A stretch of 64,000 nucleotides of DNA from Saccharomycopsis phalli (GCA_020342235.1 CP073213.1:1280501-1344500); one strand, 5' to 3'. Numbered from the stretch's first letter, positions 19,373 to 30,774 are shown. Notes: generated by a model from the letters alone, not told the origin. A program made the numbers and translations.

Positions 19373-21955
19373 TTAAAGTAGTCTGTCTTTACCCTTACTA
19401 TGTTTATCGCTAAACGGATTATCAATCAATTGTTCACTTTGCGCCAGCACTGTTCTGTGCAAGTCACTAAATGGATCGGTGATCACCTTTTCTCTTACGG
19501 GACTTTCGGAGACATCGATAAAATCAAAACCCCAATCAAAGTCATCGCGAGAGTCTCCAAACTCCCGAGGCCGTATTACACTGCTCTTGCGGATCGGCCC
19601 AGATGATTTCGTAGGGCTCTCCAAGTCAATCAATTGAATGCTGTCACGTGATTCTCGCTCATCTTCCTCTATGTGCCGTCTAGGAGAGTCGTTCTTTTCA
19701 TCTAATCTAATGTGTCCATCCGAACGTTTACTATCTCTGTATCTGTAGTACCGGGTGAGAATAGTCGTTCGGAAGAAGTTTGCAAGAATAAGCAAAATCA
19801 ATAAACCAGTCAACAGCGACTGAATGGCCACCAACACGAAACCGACAGCCGTACTTTTGATGGTACTCAAACCAACGACATCCGTAAACAAAAACGTTAA
19901 TATCAAGCTGATAATTCGCACAATCTGAATCAAAATATTCAACCCGTTACCCATTCTAGTGTTGAACGGCATGAAAATACAGAAAAATGCACACAACAGA
20001 ACATCAATCGCTACTTGGCCAAAAATCTGAACCAAAGGATGGCCAGTACCAAGGGCAATAAACGCGTTTCTGCCAAACACTGAGGTATAGATACATATGA
20101 ATACCCACCAAAACAGCACTTTGTACTCGTTATAAAAGACTCCGTAATTAGACACCCATGGTTTATGTTCAAACAAGTAGTACGCCTGTTTTTTGCCATT
20201 GTCCTCTGAACTATTAATCTTCTTCTTCTTTGCAGTGACATTGGCCAAGTAACACACCCGTACGGCATAACCAACAAGAATCAATGTGAAGATGGAAAAT
20301 GTCAATGCTGCCAAGAGAACGGTGGCCCATGAATCCTTTAGCGTAAACTGGTGAAGTGATAAGAGAACCCAGACACCATACAAAAGAATAATAACCCTGA
20401 TTAGCGTCAATCTAAGAACGCGCTTATAGTTTTCCCTGAATCCCTGGAATTTAGGCCGACTTGGCTTCTTTATTGACAGCGAAATGGTTTCGGCAGTCGA
20501 TCCCTGCCTCATCTGTCTCAGCCCTAGAGAATAAGAAAGTCTGGTTAGAAGTCTAGAGCCTTTTGAGGAACGAGTAGCGGCACTTTGGTTTGTTGATCCT
20601 CCATGAGTCGATTCAGCCACTTCTTTCTCGTACTCTTCCATTTTCCGTTTATAGTTTTCCATTCTTTTGTCAGTATAATATAATTCTAAAAATACCTTGA
20701 ATAAAATCATCATCACAATGATTATTGCCACAATAATAGCCCACCAAATAAGTAGTGTAGTAAACCCATTTGTCTGGGGAATGTTGTTCTTCTCGAGGTA
20801 TGCCTGGATACCAACCACGTACTTTGAGTAGCCTGAACTTGTACCCGGAAGAGTTGGTAATGTGGAGTCCCGCTTCGAAATAGTATAGCGATGGTTGGTT
20901 AACCCTTCAAGAATGCCGGCGCCAAGTGATCTTTTAGATAGCGAGGAATTGTTTGCTAGCGAGGCATTGTTAGACAACGAGTTAAGAGCGGCCAAACTAC
21001 CGTCTGGAAGTTTATCTTCATATAGTGTGGTATTCGCAAGGACGTCGACACTGTCGGCAGTCAAGTTTCCCCCAGTGTGTTTCCGTAAAGTGTCAATGGA
21101 CCGCTCCAAACCATCCCACTTCAAAACACCCATAGACCAACTGAAATTCCGCGTGAAGTTCCGGTATATCTTAGGATAGTGCACAGAATAGACCCCTGAA
21201 ACCGCCATAGTCTGAAGCCAGCCCATCAAAACCGCCAATCCCGGTGGATGGAAACCTTTGGCGGCGACATCTGTACCAGGACCACTGGCAGGGGCTGCAG
21301 CATGAGCCTCTGCTCCAGTAGCTCCAGCAGCATGGGCACCAGGGTTAGTAGACATGGCACTCCCGCCGCCTGAGCCCGAAGCAGCCGACGATATCATGGC
21401 GACAATAAGCGCGATCATTGCGGCAACTGCAGTTCCCCATTTGGCCGACGTGACTTGGGTAGAGTTACCGTTGGTTATATCCGACCGGAAGCAGCCAAAC
21501 TCCTGTGCGCCTGGGTTGTTGACATCATAAAGCTGAATCAAGATGTTGCCCTCAATGTCAGGGATTTTGAACGCGACGTCCGAGATAGAAGACACGTATT
21601 GCTTTGGCACGGTGTGGTTTCCCGAGATTGTGATGTCAGTGTCCTTTGGGATAGGACACAACTCATTCACGCCGTACTCACAGAACTTGACCTCTTTCTC
21701 GGCCACTTTTATACCATAAATGGTCAAGGTGATTTTAGCTGTGCCGTTTAATACTTGTTGCGAGGTCCCGGTGGCGCTGTAGTATATAGAACTGGTATCC
21801 TTTTGGAATTGGAACTTAAAATTGGTTATCTTAATTACTGAGTTGTCAGCGTCGGCAGCACAGTTGAACGACCCAGTGGAGTCAATAGTCTGAAACCCAT
21901 TAACAATCGAAGCCACTAGCCCTATAATATATAGCAAACTGATGATTAACTTCAT
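19373..21955 (-). CDS. Flavin-carrier/TRP-like membrane protein (FLC family)
   Basis: The FLC/Pkd2-like family sits in ER and plasma/vacuolar membranes of fungi and is linked to calcium homeostasis, wall integrity and FAD transport. The 860-residue product has a signal peptide (MKLIISLLYIIGLVASIVNGF), a Cys-containing ML-like lumenal domain to about residue 170, and a Gly/Ala/Ser-rich linker. A large set of membrane helices follows (several between about residues 180-260 and 400-730), and the cytosolic tail is charged and Ser/Arg-rich. The frame extends upstream to 22006 only with a TTG; ATG 21955 begins the signal peptide. It is one of the FLC1-3 type; the exact orthologue is not assigned. 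Confidence 0.88.
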   Translation of the reverse strand: MKLIISLLYIIGLVASIVNGFQTIDSTGSFNCAADADNSVIKITNFKFQFQKDTSSIYYSATGTSQQVLNGTAKITLTIYGIKVAEKEVKFCEYGVNELCPIPKDTDITISGNHTVPKQYVSSISDVAFKIPDIEGNILIQLYDVNNPGAQEFGCFRSDITNGNSTQVTSAKWGTAVAAMIALIVAMISSAASGSGGGSAMSTNPGAHAAGATGAEAHAAAPASGPGTDVAAKGFHPPGLAVLMGWLQTMAVSGVYSVHYPKIYRNFTRNFSWSMGVLKWDGLERSIDTLRKHTGGNLTADSVDVLANTTLYEDKLPDGSLAALNSLSNNASLANNSSLSKRSLGAGILEGLTNHRYTISKRDSTLPTLPGTSSGYSKYVVGIQAYLEKNNIPQTNGFTTLLIWWAIIVAIIIVMMILFKVFLELYYTDKRMENYKRKMEEYEKEVAESTHGGSTNQSAATRSSKGSRLLTRLSYSLGLRQMRQGSTAETISLSIKKPSRPKFQGFRENYKRVLRLTLIRVIILLYGVWVLLSLHQFTLKDSWATVLLAALTFSIFTLILVGYAVRVCYLANVTAKKKKINSSEDNGKKQAYYLFEHKPWVSNYGVFYNEYKVLFWWVFICIYTSVFGRNAFIALGTGHPLVQIFGQVAIDVLLCAFFCIFMPFNTRMGNGLNILIQIVRIISLILTFLFTDVVGLSTIKSTAVGFVLVAIQSLLTGLLILLILANFFRTTILTRYYRYRDSKRSDGHIRLDEKNDSPRRHIEEDERESRDSIQLIDLESPTKSSGPIRKSSVIRPREFGDSRDDFDWGFDFIDVSESPVREKVITDPFSDLHRTVLAQSEQLIDNPFSDKHSKGKDRLL

Positions 21956-23068
21956 TTTCAGGATTATATTATCATTTGCTATTAGTGTCGCCGTGAAAAA
22001 ATGCAAAAGAAAAAACTAGTGAGACCATTGCTGCAAGCTGCTCGAATACAGACAAAACAATCAACTTGGCTGTTACTAATACGCTAAAACACGTACTCCA
22101 ATCCCATTACCTGGATTAAAAAATACTACCCAATACAATATTAATAATATTGATTGCCTAGTAATATAAGCCCAAGCGCTAATATCGGTGCCGCTAACCC
22201 TCGCGCCGGAGGTAGCAGGACGGGGTCATTTTAGACCCTTAGAATAGGGTAACAGAATGAGACCTCAAAAATACGTGTCATTCGGAAACGGTTAATGACG
22301 TACCTAATGTATCCCCAGCTACGGAATATTATTTAAGCTGTCATCAATGTCTTATTGACTATATGGGGGCGTTCGAGGACGCTAAATTGCACCGTAAATA
22401 TATATATCTAATACACAAAGATTTGCACCGAAAATCACAATTTACCAGCGGGGTACGCTATACATTAAGGCTGTATATCCACAATTTGAGACATCCGTCC
22501 TAATTTGTTGTGAGAATTCCCTACACATTCCAAGTTTGGGTCATTTCGACCTGCAATACTCTATTGTTTATGTCTGAGATGTCTCAGAGTGTCCCATAAG
22601 GTAAGGGCACCTGCTGGCTGTTGGAACCTACAAGACGTGTTCGCCAGTCACACTTGGCATTATTCACACTTGGCTAAAATAGAGATTCAGGCATTATTGG
22701 GTACTATAACTAGTCAGTCATCAAGCCTCCCCTAATACATTAGACTGCATGGAAACACCATTCCTCGAGCTGTTTGGGTTAAGGGACAATAGCCCGGAGC
22801 CTCCATTGTGTTTCCCAAATAGGAGATTGAAGACCAAAGCAGGTCCAATAAAATGATGCTTTCGGCTATTTCCGATGGCACGTGATACTTGGCTGCGGCT
22901 TCTGCAAATGGCAAAAATAAAACGTCCACCAACGGTCTTACTGTTTATCATCGTACTTGCAATTTCCCCCATGTATTAATCATTTCCCTAATATTTGCCC
23001 GTGTTTACTTCATTACAGTCAGTAGGCAGCCAAATTGCATTACTGCATCATTTGTCACCTAGCTGCTA
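21956..23068. other. Intergenic region between FLC-like and YML020W-like genes
   Basis: About 1.1 kb. Two overlapping minus-strand frames of 66 and 83 codons (22721-22972) look like chance frames. A GC-rich patch around 22190-22230 and an AT run near 22400 stand out only weakly. This is probably the FLC-like promoter plus the 3' flank of the upstream gene. Confidence 0.4.
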
Positions 23069-24652
23069 TCATAACTTCGCCCTAATGGCGTTCAACCGAT
23101 ACTTAATTTCACGCAAAGTCTTGGTGGCTGGATTCCAGAGATCAAAGTCCTGAAACATAAGCAGCACATACTTCTCACCGTTGGGCAAATTGTAAATAGA
23201 GTCGTACATGAGTCCTCTAAGGCACCACGGTAAGTGATACGGATTACTACCTAGATTCCCCACGTCAAAAGAAACAGACTGCACAGGAACCTTTTCAAAG
23301 CTTTTATTCACATTTGAATAAAGAAAGAACTTGATGGCCGTGTCGTAAACTTTGTGCTCGTTGTATAGCTTAGAATGGCCACCACCAGTCAACGGTCCTG
23401 CTAACGCATTGGATATTTCTTTTATGATACCGTGGTCGTTCAACCCGATATTCTTGAGAAGTAATGAGCAGTTTAATATCTTAACAAGAAACTCGGGAGT
23501 GTTGGACTCGGTGTCGATGTAGATTGCCCTGAAAATATTAGGATGCTGGATATGCAAGCATGTGGACGAATACAATGGTACCAACTGATCATCTATAGAC
23601 CCAGTGAAAATAATTTTAACGCTGCTGTTCAAAACTATTTTTAAAGCTTCCAAATACTTTAAGGACTGAATTGACTGAGTGTTCTGAAACTCAAAGAGTT
23701 CTAACATTGACGCATTTTCTATCGTAGAGTACGCCCTCACCAACATCTTTTTATTGACACCATAAAAAGGGCCATTGCTTATCCCTGCCATTGCCAAAAT
23801 ACCTATTCTTTTTCTAGCTATATCGCCGAGTAAGCCTGTTTCTATGAGCCGGGACAATAGGATGATAGATACAGGCGTTCCCTGTGAGTGGGCCGCCACA
23901 AAGATAAAGTCGTAGTCCTTCAAATTATTCTGGGAGAGTATATCATAAAAGTATCCCACCCTGTCAAATACTTTCCCTTCTCCTTCTAGGGCAATTTTGG
24001 AAAGACGGATGGTTTTGTTTGTAAATAGGGCCTTATTACTATTCAACCAAAGCTTAAAAGTATTCTCTGCCTCTGTCATAAACTTTATCGACGTTCCCGT
24101 GGGCTCGCCAATGAATGGACGCAAATATTTCGTTGGAAAGAAGCCGTGGATTCCTATTATCAAAACATTCTTGAACCCAGTATCAGGTACGCGGTTCCTT
24201 AGCAAATAGTTATTATCAATGCCATCGGTGTAACCTATTATGTGGCCCACCTTGGAAAGTATCGAGTATAAAAGGTTCTTGTACGTATTCTCAGGTAGCG
24301 ATTCCTCGAAAGAAGGAATCACAATATTATTTGTGTCCAACACCGATGTGCCACAGTTTATATTCGGAATATTGTCTTGGTCTAACTTCAAAATCTCCGT
24401 ATATATAGTGTTTGTCTTCAACGTATTAATTCGCGTATTAACACTATCACTTGGATTAGCCGAGTTGGTACTCTGCCAGAAACTCCATGTCTTGTTGGGA
24501 TTTGCGCTCTCCAGTGCCTCGCTCCTCTCCTCATCTGCAATCTCAGCGGCCTTGTCATCGGACCTACGATTGCTCCATGGCAACCGAATTCTGTTTACAG
24601 CTTCTTGCTTGGGCCCCATTGATTTGCCAAGTGACTTCTCCTCACAATGCAT
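23069..24652 (-). CDS. YML020W-like protein with alpha/beta-hydrolase nucleophile motif
   Basis: The 527-residue product resembles the uncharacterised S. cerevisiae YML020W family. A beta-strand VLIIGIHGFFP near residue 165 and FIFVAAHSQGTPVSIILLSRLI near residue 250-270 suggest an alpha/beta-hydrolase core. The Ser in H-S-Q-G sits at a nucleophile elbow. A later GSIDDQLVPLYSS segment could supply the acid residue. The N terminus is basic and polar with no signal peptide. Lipase activity is inferred only from the fold. ATG 24652 is used; Met12 is an alternative. It lies in tandem behind DOT1, 57 bases from its stop. Confidence 0.7.
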   Translation of the reverse strand: MHCEEKSLGKSMGPKQEAVNRIRLPWSNRRSDDKAAEIADEERSEALESANPNKTWSFWQSTNSANPSDSVNTRINTLKTNTIYTEILKLDQDNIPNINCGTSVLDTNNIVIPSFEESLPENTYKNLLYSILSKVGHIIGYTDGIDNNYLLRNRVPDTGFKNVLIIGIHGFFPTKYLRPFIGEPTGTSIKFMTEAENTFKLWLNSNKALFTNKTIRLSKIALEGEGKVFDRVGYFYDILSQNNLKDYDFIFVAAHSQGTPVSIILLSRLIETGLLGDIARKRIGILAMAGISNGPFYGVNKKMLVRAYSTIENASMLELFEFQNTQSIQSLKYLEALKIVLNSSVKIIFTGSIDDQLVPLYSSTCLHIQHPNIFRAIYIDTESNTPEFLVKILNCSLLLKNIGLNDHGIIKEISNALAGPLTGGGHSKLYNEHKVYDTAIKFFLYSNVNKSFEKVPVQSVSFDVGNLGSNPYHLPWCLRGLMYDSIYNLPNGEKYVLLMFQDFDLWNPATKTLREIKYRLNAIRAKL

Positions 24653-24709
24653 ATCCGTTATCTGGTTACGAGCATTGATGTTTGATCTTACAAGTGCATG
24701 TGTCTGCGT

Positions 24710-26473
24710 TTATTTATTATTACGAGTCCTTACCAAGTGATGATTCCAAATATTTTGCTGGTACTTTTCCTGCACCGTACTCAAAAAGTAACTTCCTCCG
24801 GAATGTGTCCAGCTCACCAGTTCCTCTGGGAACTTTAGCACTTCTACCTTTAGCTTGTGCATCACGCTACCGGCATTGTATTCGGTGATTGTATCCCCAA
24901 CCAAGTTCTTCAAGCTCACAATCTTAGACCCAGGCTTCAAAGTTTTGAGAATCATGCCAATCTGCTCGTTCAACTCGTCGTTGAACACGTAGTTATTCAC
25001 CAACACTATCAGCATCTCCGGAATTATCTCATCCAACTGTGGATTGTTCACCATTGACTGTTTCAACAAAAATTGAACCTTGCCTGGCGTGATTCCATAA
25101 TACTTGGCTCGATTCTGAAACTCCTTCAATTGCTTCTCGCAGACATCCGAAGCTGGGCCCATGATCTCCACCCCATAACTCTCACATCCTGCTTCCAATG
25201 CTGCTTGGATTACGCAGTTCCCCACGCCACTTCCCAAGTCTAGAAATTTCAGCGTGTGATTGGCATTTGTGTCCTTCAAGATTCTCGTAATAAACGATGG
25301 CAACAACTCGCCATACACATTATTGGAAAAAGCCTTATAGTTTCGTAGGTTTTTCACTTCTGGCGACACTGTCCGAGCATACACCTGGTAAAGAAGTTCA
25401 TGGAAAAACAATGAGGGCATGGCTGTGATATTGGCCATGCGCTTTATAATCAAGTCCTGTTTTTGTAGCTTCAAAATTAAAAAGTTGTATAATGCAATTG
25501 CCTGCTGTATTCCTTCTAGATTCTGGTGCTCAATAGCCTGGCGGTACTCACCTATAATACATTTAGTCGGGTGGTTTTGGTTGATGACTTCCAATTTATA
25601 TTGCTCTGGGAAATAAACAATGGCCACCATTTCCATGGTTCTTCCAATCTCTATCAATGGGTCCAATTCCAAGTCCTTGGGGCGTACTAATAAATAGCAT
25701 TCGCTCTCATATTTGAAAACTCCAGAGTCCAATCGAACCTCTTGAGCAGTCTCGCCGAAAATATGATCATACCTGCTAATATAACTCGTTATAAAGTCCT
25801 TGGAGTTGTATATGCTGATTCTATCGTCCAGATGCTTTTCAATGCCAGCAAAATCAAACAATTTCCGATCTCCCAACTCGACATCAACATTCTCATCCCA
25901 GTCAAAGAATGATATACACGGCTTGGAAGAGGAGCCACTATCTCCATTCATTTTCTGGGGTACTTGTTTTGATATTTTCGCCGGGATCTCGGTACTAGTG
26001 CTCTCTTCATGATTTTTATTGATCTTGTCCTTATCAAGTTCAATATTTTTCACAGTGCCTTCCTTTTTTTTTGAAACCCCGTTCTTGACTACTTTGCCTG
26101 AAGATTTCTTAGGTTTCTTACCTCCATTTACATTTTTGGTCTTCTTTGCCGCTTTCTTCGTCGGTAGCTTGGCCTCACTGCCAGTAATGACATTGGCTTG
26201 CTTCGCAATCTTCTTCTGTGGAATAGACTGGTCTGAAACATTATTTTGTGGCTCATTATAGTCCAAAAATTCCCGCTGTTTACGTCTTCTTACCATCTTC
26301 ATATCTGTTTGTATGCCATTCATCCAAGAGGCATGCTCGAGTAAATCATCCAAAACATTGTACTTCTTAGGTTTCTTTACTTCAACACTTTCTGAAACTG
26401 TGCTAGTCTCCTTCAATTTGGGTTGCGCCTCACAACTAAGTGGCTCAACAATTTTTTTGTAATCACCTTCCAT
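24710..26473 (-). CDS. DOT1: Histone H3-K79 methyltransferase Dot1
   Basis: Dot1 methylates lysine 79 in the core of histone H3 in nucleosomes and affects silencing and the DNA-damage response. The 587-residue product has a long Lys-rich N-terminal half with KKxxKK clusters (about residues 90-150) that would bind nucleosomal DNA. The DOT1 domain occupies the last about 300 residues. The SAM-binding motif FLDLGSGVGNCVIQAALE is near residues 408-425, preceded by the VYGELLP block. It is followed by VNNYVFNDELN and the substrate-side SWTHSGGSYF motif near the C terminus. Single exon; the ATG at 26473 gives the expected acidic start. Confidence 0.96.
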   Translation of the reverse strand: MEGDYKKIVEPLSCEAQPKLKETSTVSESVEVKKPKKYNVLDDLLEHASWMNGIQTDMKMVRRRKQREFLDYNEPQNNVSDQSIPQKKIAKQANVITGSEAKLPTKKAAKKTKNVNGGKKPKKSSGKVVKNGVSKKKEGTVKNIELDKDKINKNHEESTSTEIPAKISKQVPQKMNGDSGSSSKPCISFFDWDENVDVELGDRKLFDFAGIEKHLDDRISIYNSKDFITSYISRYDHIFGETAQEVRLDSGVFKYESECYLLVRPKDLELDPLIEIGRTMEMVAIVYFPEQYKLEVINQNHPTKCIIGEYRQAIEHQNLEGIQQAIALYNFLILKLQKQDLIIKRMANITAMPSLFFHELLYQVYARTVSPEVKNLRNYKAFSNNVYGELLPSFITRILKDTNANHTLKFLDLGSGVGNCVIQAALEAGCESYGVEIMGPASDVCEKQLKEFQNRAKYYGITPGKVQFLLKQSMVNNPQLDEIIPEMLIVLVNNYVFNDELNEQIGMILKTLKPGSKIVSLKNLVGDTITEYNAGSVMHKLKVEVLKFPEELVSWTHSGGSYFLSTVQEKYQQNIWNHHLVRTRNNK

Positions 26474-26559
26474 TAGTCAGTTGAATGCTTGTTGGTCAAT
26501 GTTGACGAAATTGGCATGAAAGAACCGTGACAATGGTATATAAACATGAAAAATGACAT

Positions 26560-29500
26560 CTATTGCTCTACTCTAATGTGATATAAGATATTCATGACTT
26601 TTTTCACAGACAAGATGTGCCAAGGAATTATCGATTCGTTGCTGTAGTTCGTTGAATTTAAGTTATGCTTTTCCCCGACATAACCGTTGTTGGTACTGCT
26701 ATTAGAATAGTTTCCTACTAAATAATTCACAGATACCAAATTCCGCAACTGACTTAGTAATATTTGAAGCAAATCTCGCGCGTCAAACGTACTAGGATAA
26801 CTTAAAAGATTCGTTTCAAAAGCCAACATCTTCTCTTCCTGGCCATCTTTTGATGGCTTGATAATATAACCCGTTTTAAACGTGATCTTGTTAACAAAAT
26901 TAGACAAGGGAATGGAGTTTTTGAGAATAACACCAAAGAACTCTTCGGACAAGTCAATTATTTTAACATCATCATAATACATATCACCATTCTCCAACTC
27001 TCCCAAAGAGATGTTAAAATTATTACCATTTGTCTCTTTGTTCGAAAATTCCGGACTATCACCAAACATGGTTGAATTTGGACTAGATCTCCCATCAGTA
27101 CCTTTTGTGTTAATGTAGACCTTTTCATTGTTAGAATCTACACGTTTCCCCGACTTCATTGAAAGACCCTTGTTGAGGAACAATCTGTTAAACGGATAAT
27201 TGCATTTCAAATCATCCAATATCAACCGGGGATTAGTATTGACAGTTAAAAAGATTATCACAAGATTGCTTCCCTGTGAAAGTCGCTTCCAGTGCGGCAA
27301 CTCATCATCCAAAATGACCCCGTTCAATCTTGTAAGAATAAGATAAGACTTCCCCAGGTGGTTTTTGACACTCTCTTCAGTGGTCTTCCACATCTCATCT
27401 GCCACCTGCTCAAAAGTCTTACGAACATTGCTGGTTTCCGATGTTTTACACTGGCTGCTAATAGGATAACAATACCACGACTTGATTTTCTTGGATCTTC
27501 CCCATTGATCGGTCCAACTAGCCACACACCAATTCTTATCAACTGACCTATCATATGCTAAATGAATGTACAAATCTTCCGACAATAAATTCTTGGCAAT
27601 AGGCGAGGCAGTCAACTGAAAGTTTATCTTGATGGGTAATGTTCTCGACAAGTTAGAGTAAAGATTATTGTTGTTGTTGAAAAAACAATTGTATAGCGTC
27701 AAAGAGTGTTTAACTAGTCTGTTGATAGTTGGCGGCACATAAAGCCCGTTGCTGATATAAAAGTCGGTAGGTATGATCTGATAGAATGGCTCATTTTCAA
27801 TAAACAACTTTTTGAAATTCGAAAAGGCTCTTGTGATTTCAATGACAGAATTGATATCGGTGACTGGATTACTGAATAGCACGAGCGTCTTGCAATTACC
27901 CAAGCTTAAAAGCTTTCCAAGTATCTGTAACTTGGTCGTGAGCATACTGTAGTATTCACGAGAATCACTACCAGAGTAATTCAAGTTGAACACACCAGAA
28001 CTAATGGACCCGATAATATCTTTGGTAGTTTCATCCAAACCGTCATAATTTACTAACATCTTTAAATTGGTTAATGTTATAGGCTCAATATTGCCCAAGC
28101 CACAACTCTCGTAAATCCTTATTATAGAGAAAAGTAAGTCCTTGGATATTTCCATCAAATTCGTGTTACTGGGTTCATTAATCACATACAATACCTTGAA
28201 ATTTCTAGGCTCATAGAGTGGTGAGAGAGATAAAATCTTCCATAGCTTAAGCCCCAAAGCATTGATGCATAACTCCTGGTTCATTCTCTTAATTTTGCAA
28301 GTTAGCGCTTTAATTTTGAAAAAGTGCAGCTTAAGATCATTTGCACTACTGTCGTCCGCCATGTACTCATCTTCATACATGTAGACGTTATTATGTTCGG
28401 TATTATCGATTATAGTTTCAAGCAAGTCGTCCTTCGAGTCATCGTTTAGCCCCACATATTCCCATAGCTGGATTTTCTTTATTGAGTCGAAAAGACCTTT
28501 AATAGCATTCTCAATAGCAATTGGACCCACCGCATTTTCTTCTGAGCAAGAAAGCTGTGCAGAGTTGTCAGATTCTTCATAATAGTCATCAAAGTCATCC
28601 AAATTATCGTTAAGATCTTCAAGCTTTGTATTGCATTTGGTAGCTAAGATCCCTGGGGTGTTATCTAGTTCATTCAAGGATTTTAACGACTCTTGCTTAA
28701 TACCCAACCTCTTCACTATGTAGGTATCAATTAAACTATCATCAAAAACAAGTAAATTTGTTAATAGTGGTAGTATATTATTCAATTCAGACTCCTTGAT
28801 ACTAGGACAATAATTAAAATATCTTTCAGGAATGGTATAGAGTGGAATATTCTTAGTAAGGAAAGGTATCCAGTTAGAAGAGTCGTGATATCTAACGTTC
28901 CCACACAGATCTGACTTGCCTTCATTTGATTGACTCTCCAGGTCTGAAATAAGCGAACCATCCAGTTTGAAGGGACTCTGACCGTTTAGTAATCCAAATT
29001 CCGCCACCTTTGCTGATAGTTTTGATATATCTTCGGACTTCTCTGGTGATATATCTTCGGCAAATTCCGAGTAGTCACTTTCGTCGTCTTCTTCATTATT
29101 GTCTTCTCCGCCTACTTCATGATGTTCAGGGTCACTATCTGACGTTAAATCTTCGTCTGAAGACGGTATCACAATAGAAAAATCATGCTTCTTTTTTGAG
29201 TCTACCCCATCACCAAGTTCATTCTCCGGTACATAGAACTTTCCACCCTTGTCATACTTATTGTCCACCACATCTCTTATGACAGGGTTGAATTTTAGAG
29301 GCGAAAACATACTCTGGCTGCTTATCCGCGGAGAATTTGTCACTGGTAAAGGTGCCCCAGGATCGTTATATATATACGGCGAAGGAGGTAGGCACATTTC
29401 ATGTTTCGGAATATCAAATGCAGGTGGTTTTCTTTCGGATTGTGATAACTCAACAGATTCTTCAATCAGTCCGTCCTCTGGTTCATCAATAGATATCTTT

Positions 29501-30774
29501 GACTGAGTATCTATTTGTTCTGGCGAGTTGTCAAAGAAGTTGAAGTCTGCATCTGTCACTTCATTATTATCGCCAAACAACTCTTCATTCAACTCACTCC
29601 AGTCATTTGATGGTGTTTCTTTAATGCTTTCTGGCTTTTCGACTGTTTCGGGCTTTGCGATTTCTGGTGCTTTGGGCGTATCTGATAACTTTGGTGTGTC
29701 GAACGATTCACTGTGGCCATTTAAGCCACTATCCAATACTATGTTGTGGCTAACTGCGTTGTTCTGATTTACAATGGCATTCAACTTATTTGAGACTTTA
29801 TTTAGAGTCGTGAAATCGTCCAATGTTGTAAAAGGGTCGATGGTGCAGCTGCTGATGAATTCAGGAAATTGCTCGCCCCGCTGAATATAGCAAAGGTCCA
29901 ATGGCCATATCACAAACTTGTGATTCTGTACTGGCTTGAGATATTTGGAAACTTGGGGAGTGAGGCCATTTAAGTGCTTCAAATCAGGAATGAGCTTCAC
30001 CCACTTGATTTCGCCCAACTTTTTATTGAAAACAATACCCACAAGTAACTGTAGCATAATCAACAAGTTTTGGGCATTGCTAGGCGTCTGTGTCAAGCTT
30101 TCAACAAGTGACTCGTTGGCAAAACATGCACGGATTCCAGATGGAGCCAAGTAAAGAGCAAAGTTCGTATTGGTTATGTCGGAATTGTCGGCAATGGAAA
30201 CATACTTGGACAAGTTAAGAAGATTGCAAGACTTTGTGGAAAGCGATATTATCACGTCGCCATTGGAAGTTATCTGGGGATCGACGAATATCAACTCTGA
30301 AAATTGGATGGTGGAGTCACTGGGTTGGTGTGGAAAATTAATAATGGAACCACTGCCAAACAGCGTGAGGTAGTTCTCGGCGGACAAATTGATCATAATT
30401 TTGCGTTTTATCGAGTTTAGCAAAATGGTGTACAAGATATTCGAGTACTTAGATCCCCGGCAATCTCCAGCATCGGCATTTGCATTAAAGATAATAGACG
30501 GAAGAAAGATATTCGTCTCTTTGCAGGTCAAGTTAAATTTCTCCAACGGCACAGGAGCCTCCGAATCATTCAAGCCAAACGTCCACAATTCTTTGTTGGT
30601 CTGATAAAATAATGCCATGGGGTACCTATTTCTAAGGTGAAGCTCGGCTTCCAACAACGTCTGGTCCCGCTCATCTTTTTTAGACGACAAGAATACAGAA
30701 TACTTCACCTGGTGTATCCTGAGAACCCGGTAGAAGTTCGTATACGATTCGTCAGGACGTATATTCGTTTGCAT
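26560..30774 (-). CDS. SSN2: Mediator kinase-module subunit MED13
   Basis: Med13 (Srb9/Ssn2) links the Cdk8 kinase module to core Mediator and mediates repression of RNA polymerase II. The 1404-residue size is that of yeast Med13. The N-terminal block SYTNFYRVLRIHQVKYSVF, the acidic and Ser-rich middle (about residues 370-620), and the C-terminal PIWI-like region all fit the family. The last is marked by LAYDRSVDKNWCVASWTDQWG and then WYCYP. Single exon. It is followed 86 bases later by DOT1 on the same strand. Confidence 0.95.
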   Translation of the reverse strand: MQTNIRPDESYTNFYRVLRIHQVKYSVFLSSKKDERDQTLLEAELHLRNRYPMALFYQTNKELWTFGLNDSEAPVPLEKFNLTCKETNIFLPSIIFNANADAGDCRGSKYSNILYTILLNSIKRKIMINLSAENYLTLFGSGSIINFPHQPSDSTIQFSELIFVDPQITSNGDVIISLSTKSCNLLNLSKYVSIADNSDITNTNFALYLAPSGIRACFANESLVESLTQTPSNAQNLLIMLQLLVGIVFNKKLGEIKWVKLIPDLKHLNGLTPQVSKYLKPVQNHKFVIWPLDLCYIQRGEQFPEFISSCTIDPFTTLDDFTTLNKVSNKLNAIVNQNNAVSHNIVLDSGLNGHSESFDTPKLSDTPKAPEIAKPETVEKPESIKETPSNDWSELNEELFGDNNEVTDADFNFFDNSPEQIDTQSKISIDEPEDGLIEESVELSQSERKPPAFDIPKHEMCLPPSPYIYNDPGAPLPVTNSPRISSQSMFSPLKFNPVIRDVVDNKYDKGGKFYVPENELGDGVDSKKKHDFSIVIPSSDEDLTSDSDPEHHEVGGEDNNEEDDESDYSEFAEDISPEKSEDISKLSAKVAEFGLLNGQSPFKLDGSLISDLESQSNEGKSDLCGNVRYHDSSNWIPFLTKNIPLYTIPERYFNYCPSIKESELNNILPLLTNLLVFDDSLIDTYIVKRLGIKQESLKSLNELDNTPGILATKCNTKLEDLNDNLDDFDDYYEESDNSAQLSCSEENAVGPIAIENAIKGLFDSIKKIQLWEYVGLNDDSKDDLLETIIDNTEHNNVYMYEDEYMADDSSANDLKLHFFKIKALTCKIKRMNQELCINALGLKLWKILSLSPLYEPRNFKVLYVINEPSNTNLMEISKDLLFSIIRIYESCGLGNIEPITLTNLKMLVNYDGLDETTKDIIGSISSGVFNLNYSGSDSREYYSMLTTKLQILGKLLSLGNCKTLVLFSNPVTDINSVIEITRAFSNFKKLFIENEPFYQIIPTDFYISNGLYVPPTINRLVKHSLTLYNCFFNNNNNLYSNLSRTLPIKINFQLTASPIAKNLLSEDLYIHLAYDRSVDKNWCVASWTDQWGRSKKIKSWYCYPISSQCKTSETSNVRKTFEQVADEMWKTTEESVKNHLGKSYLILTRLNGVILDDELPHWKRLSQGSNLVIIFLTVNTNPRLILDDLKCNYPFNRLFLNKGLSMKSGKRVDSNNEKVYINTKGTDGRSSPNSTMFGDSPEFSNKETNGNNFNISLGELENGDMYYDDVKIIDLSEEFFGVILKNSIPLSNFVNKITFKTGYIIKPSKDGQEEKMLAFETNLLSYPSTFDARDLLQILLSQLRNLVSVNYLVGNYSNSSTNNGYVGEKHNLNSTNYSNESIIPWHILSVKKVMNILYHIRVEQ

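Noticed and set aside
22721-22972. Two overlapping minus-strand frames upstream of FLC
   Set aside because: Two frames over the same bases with random-looking products; neither resembles protein.
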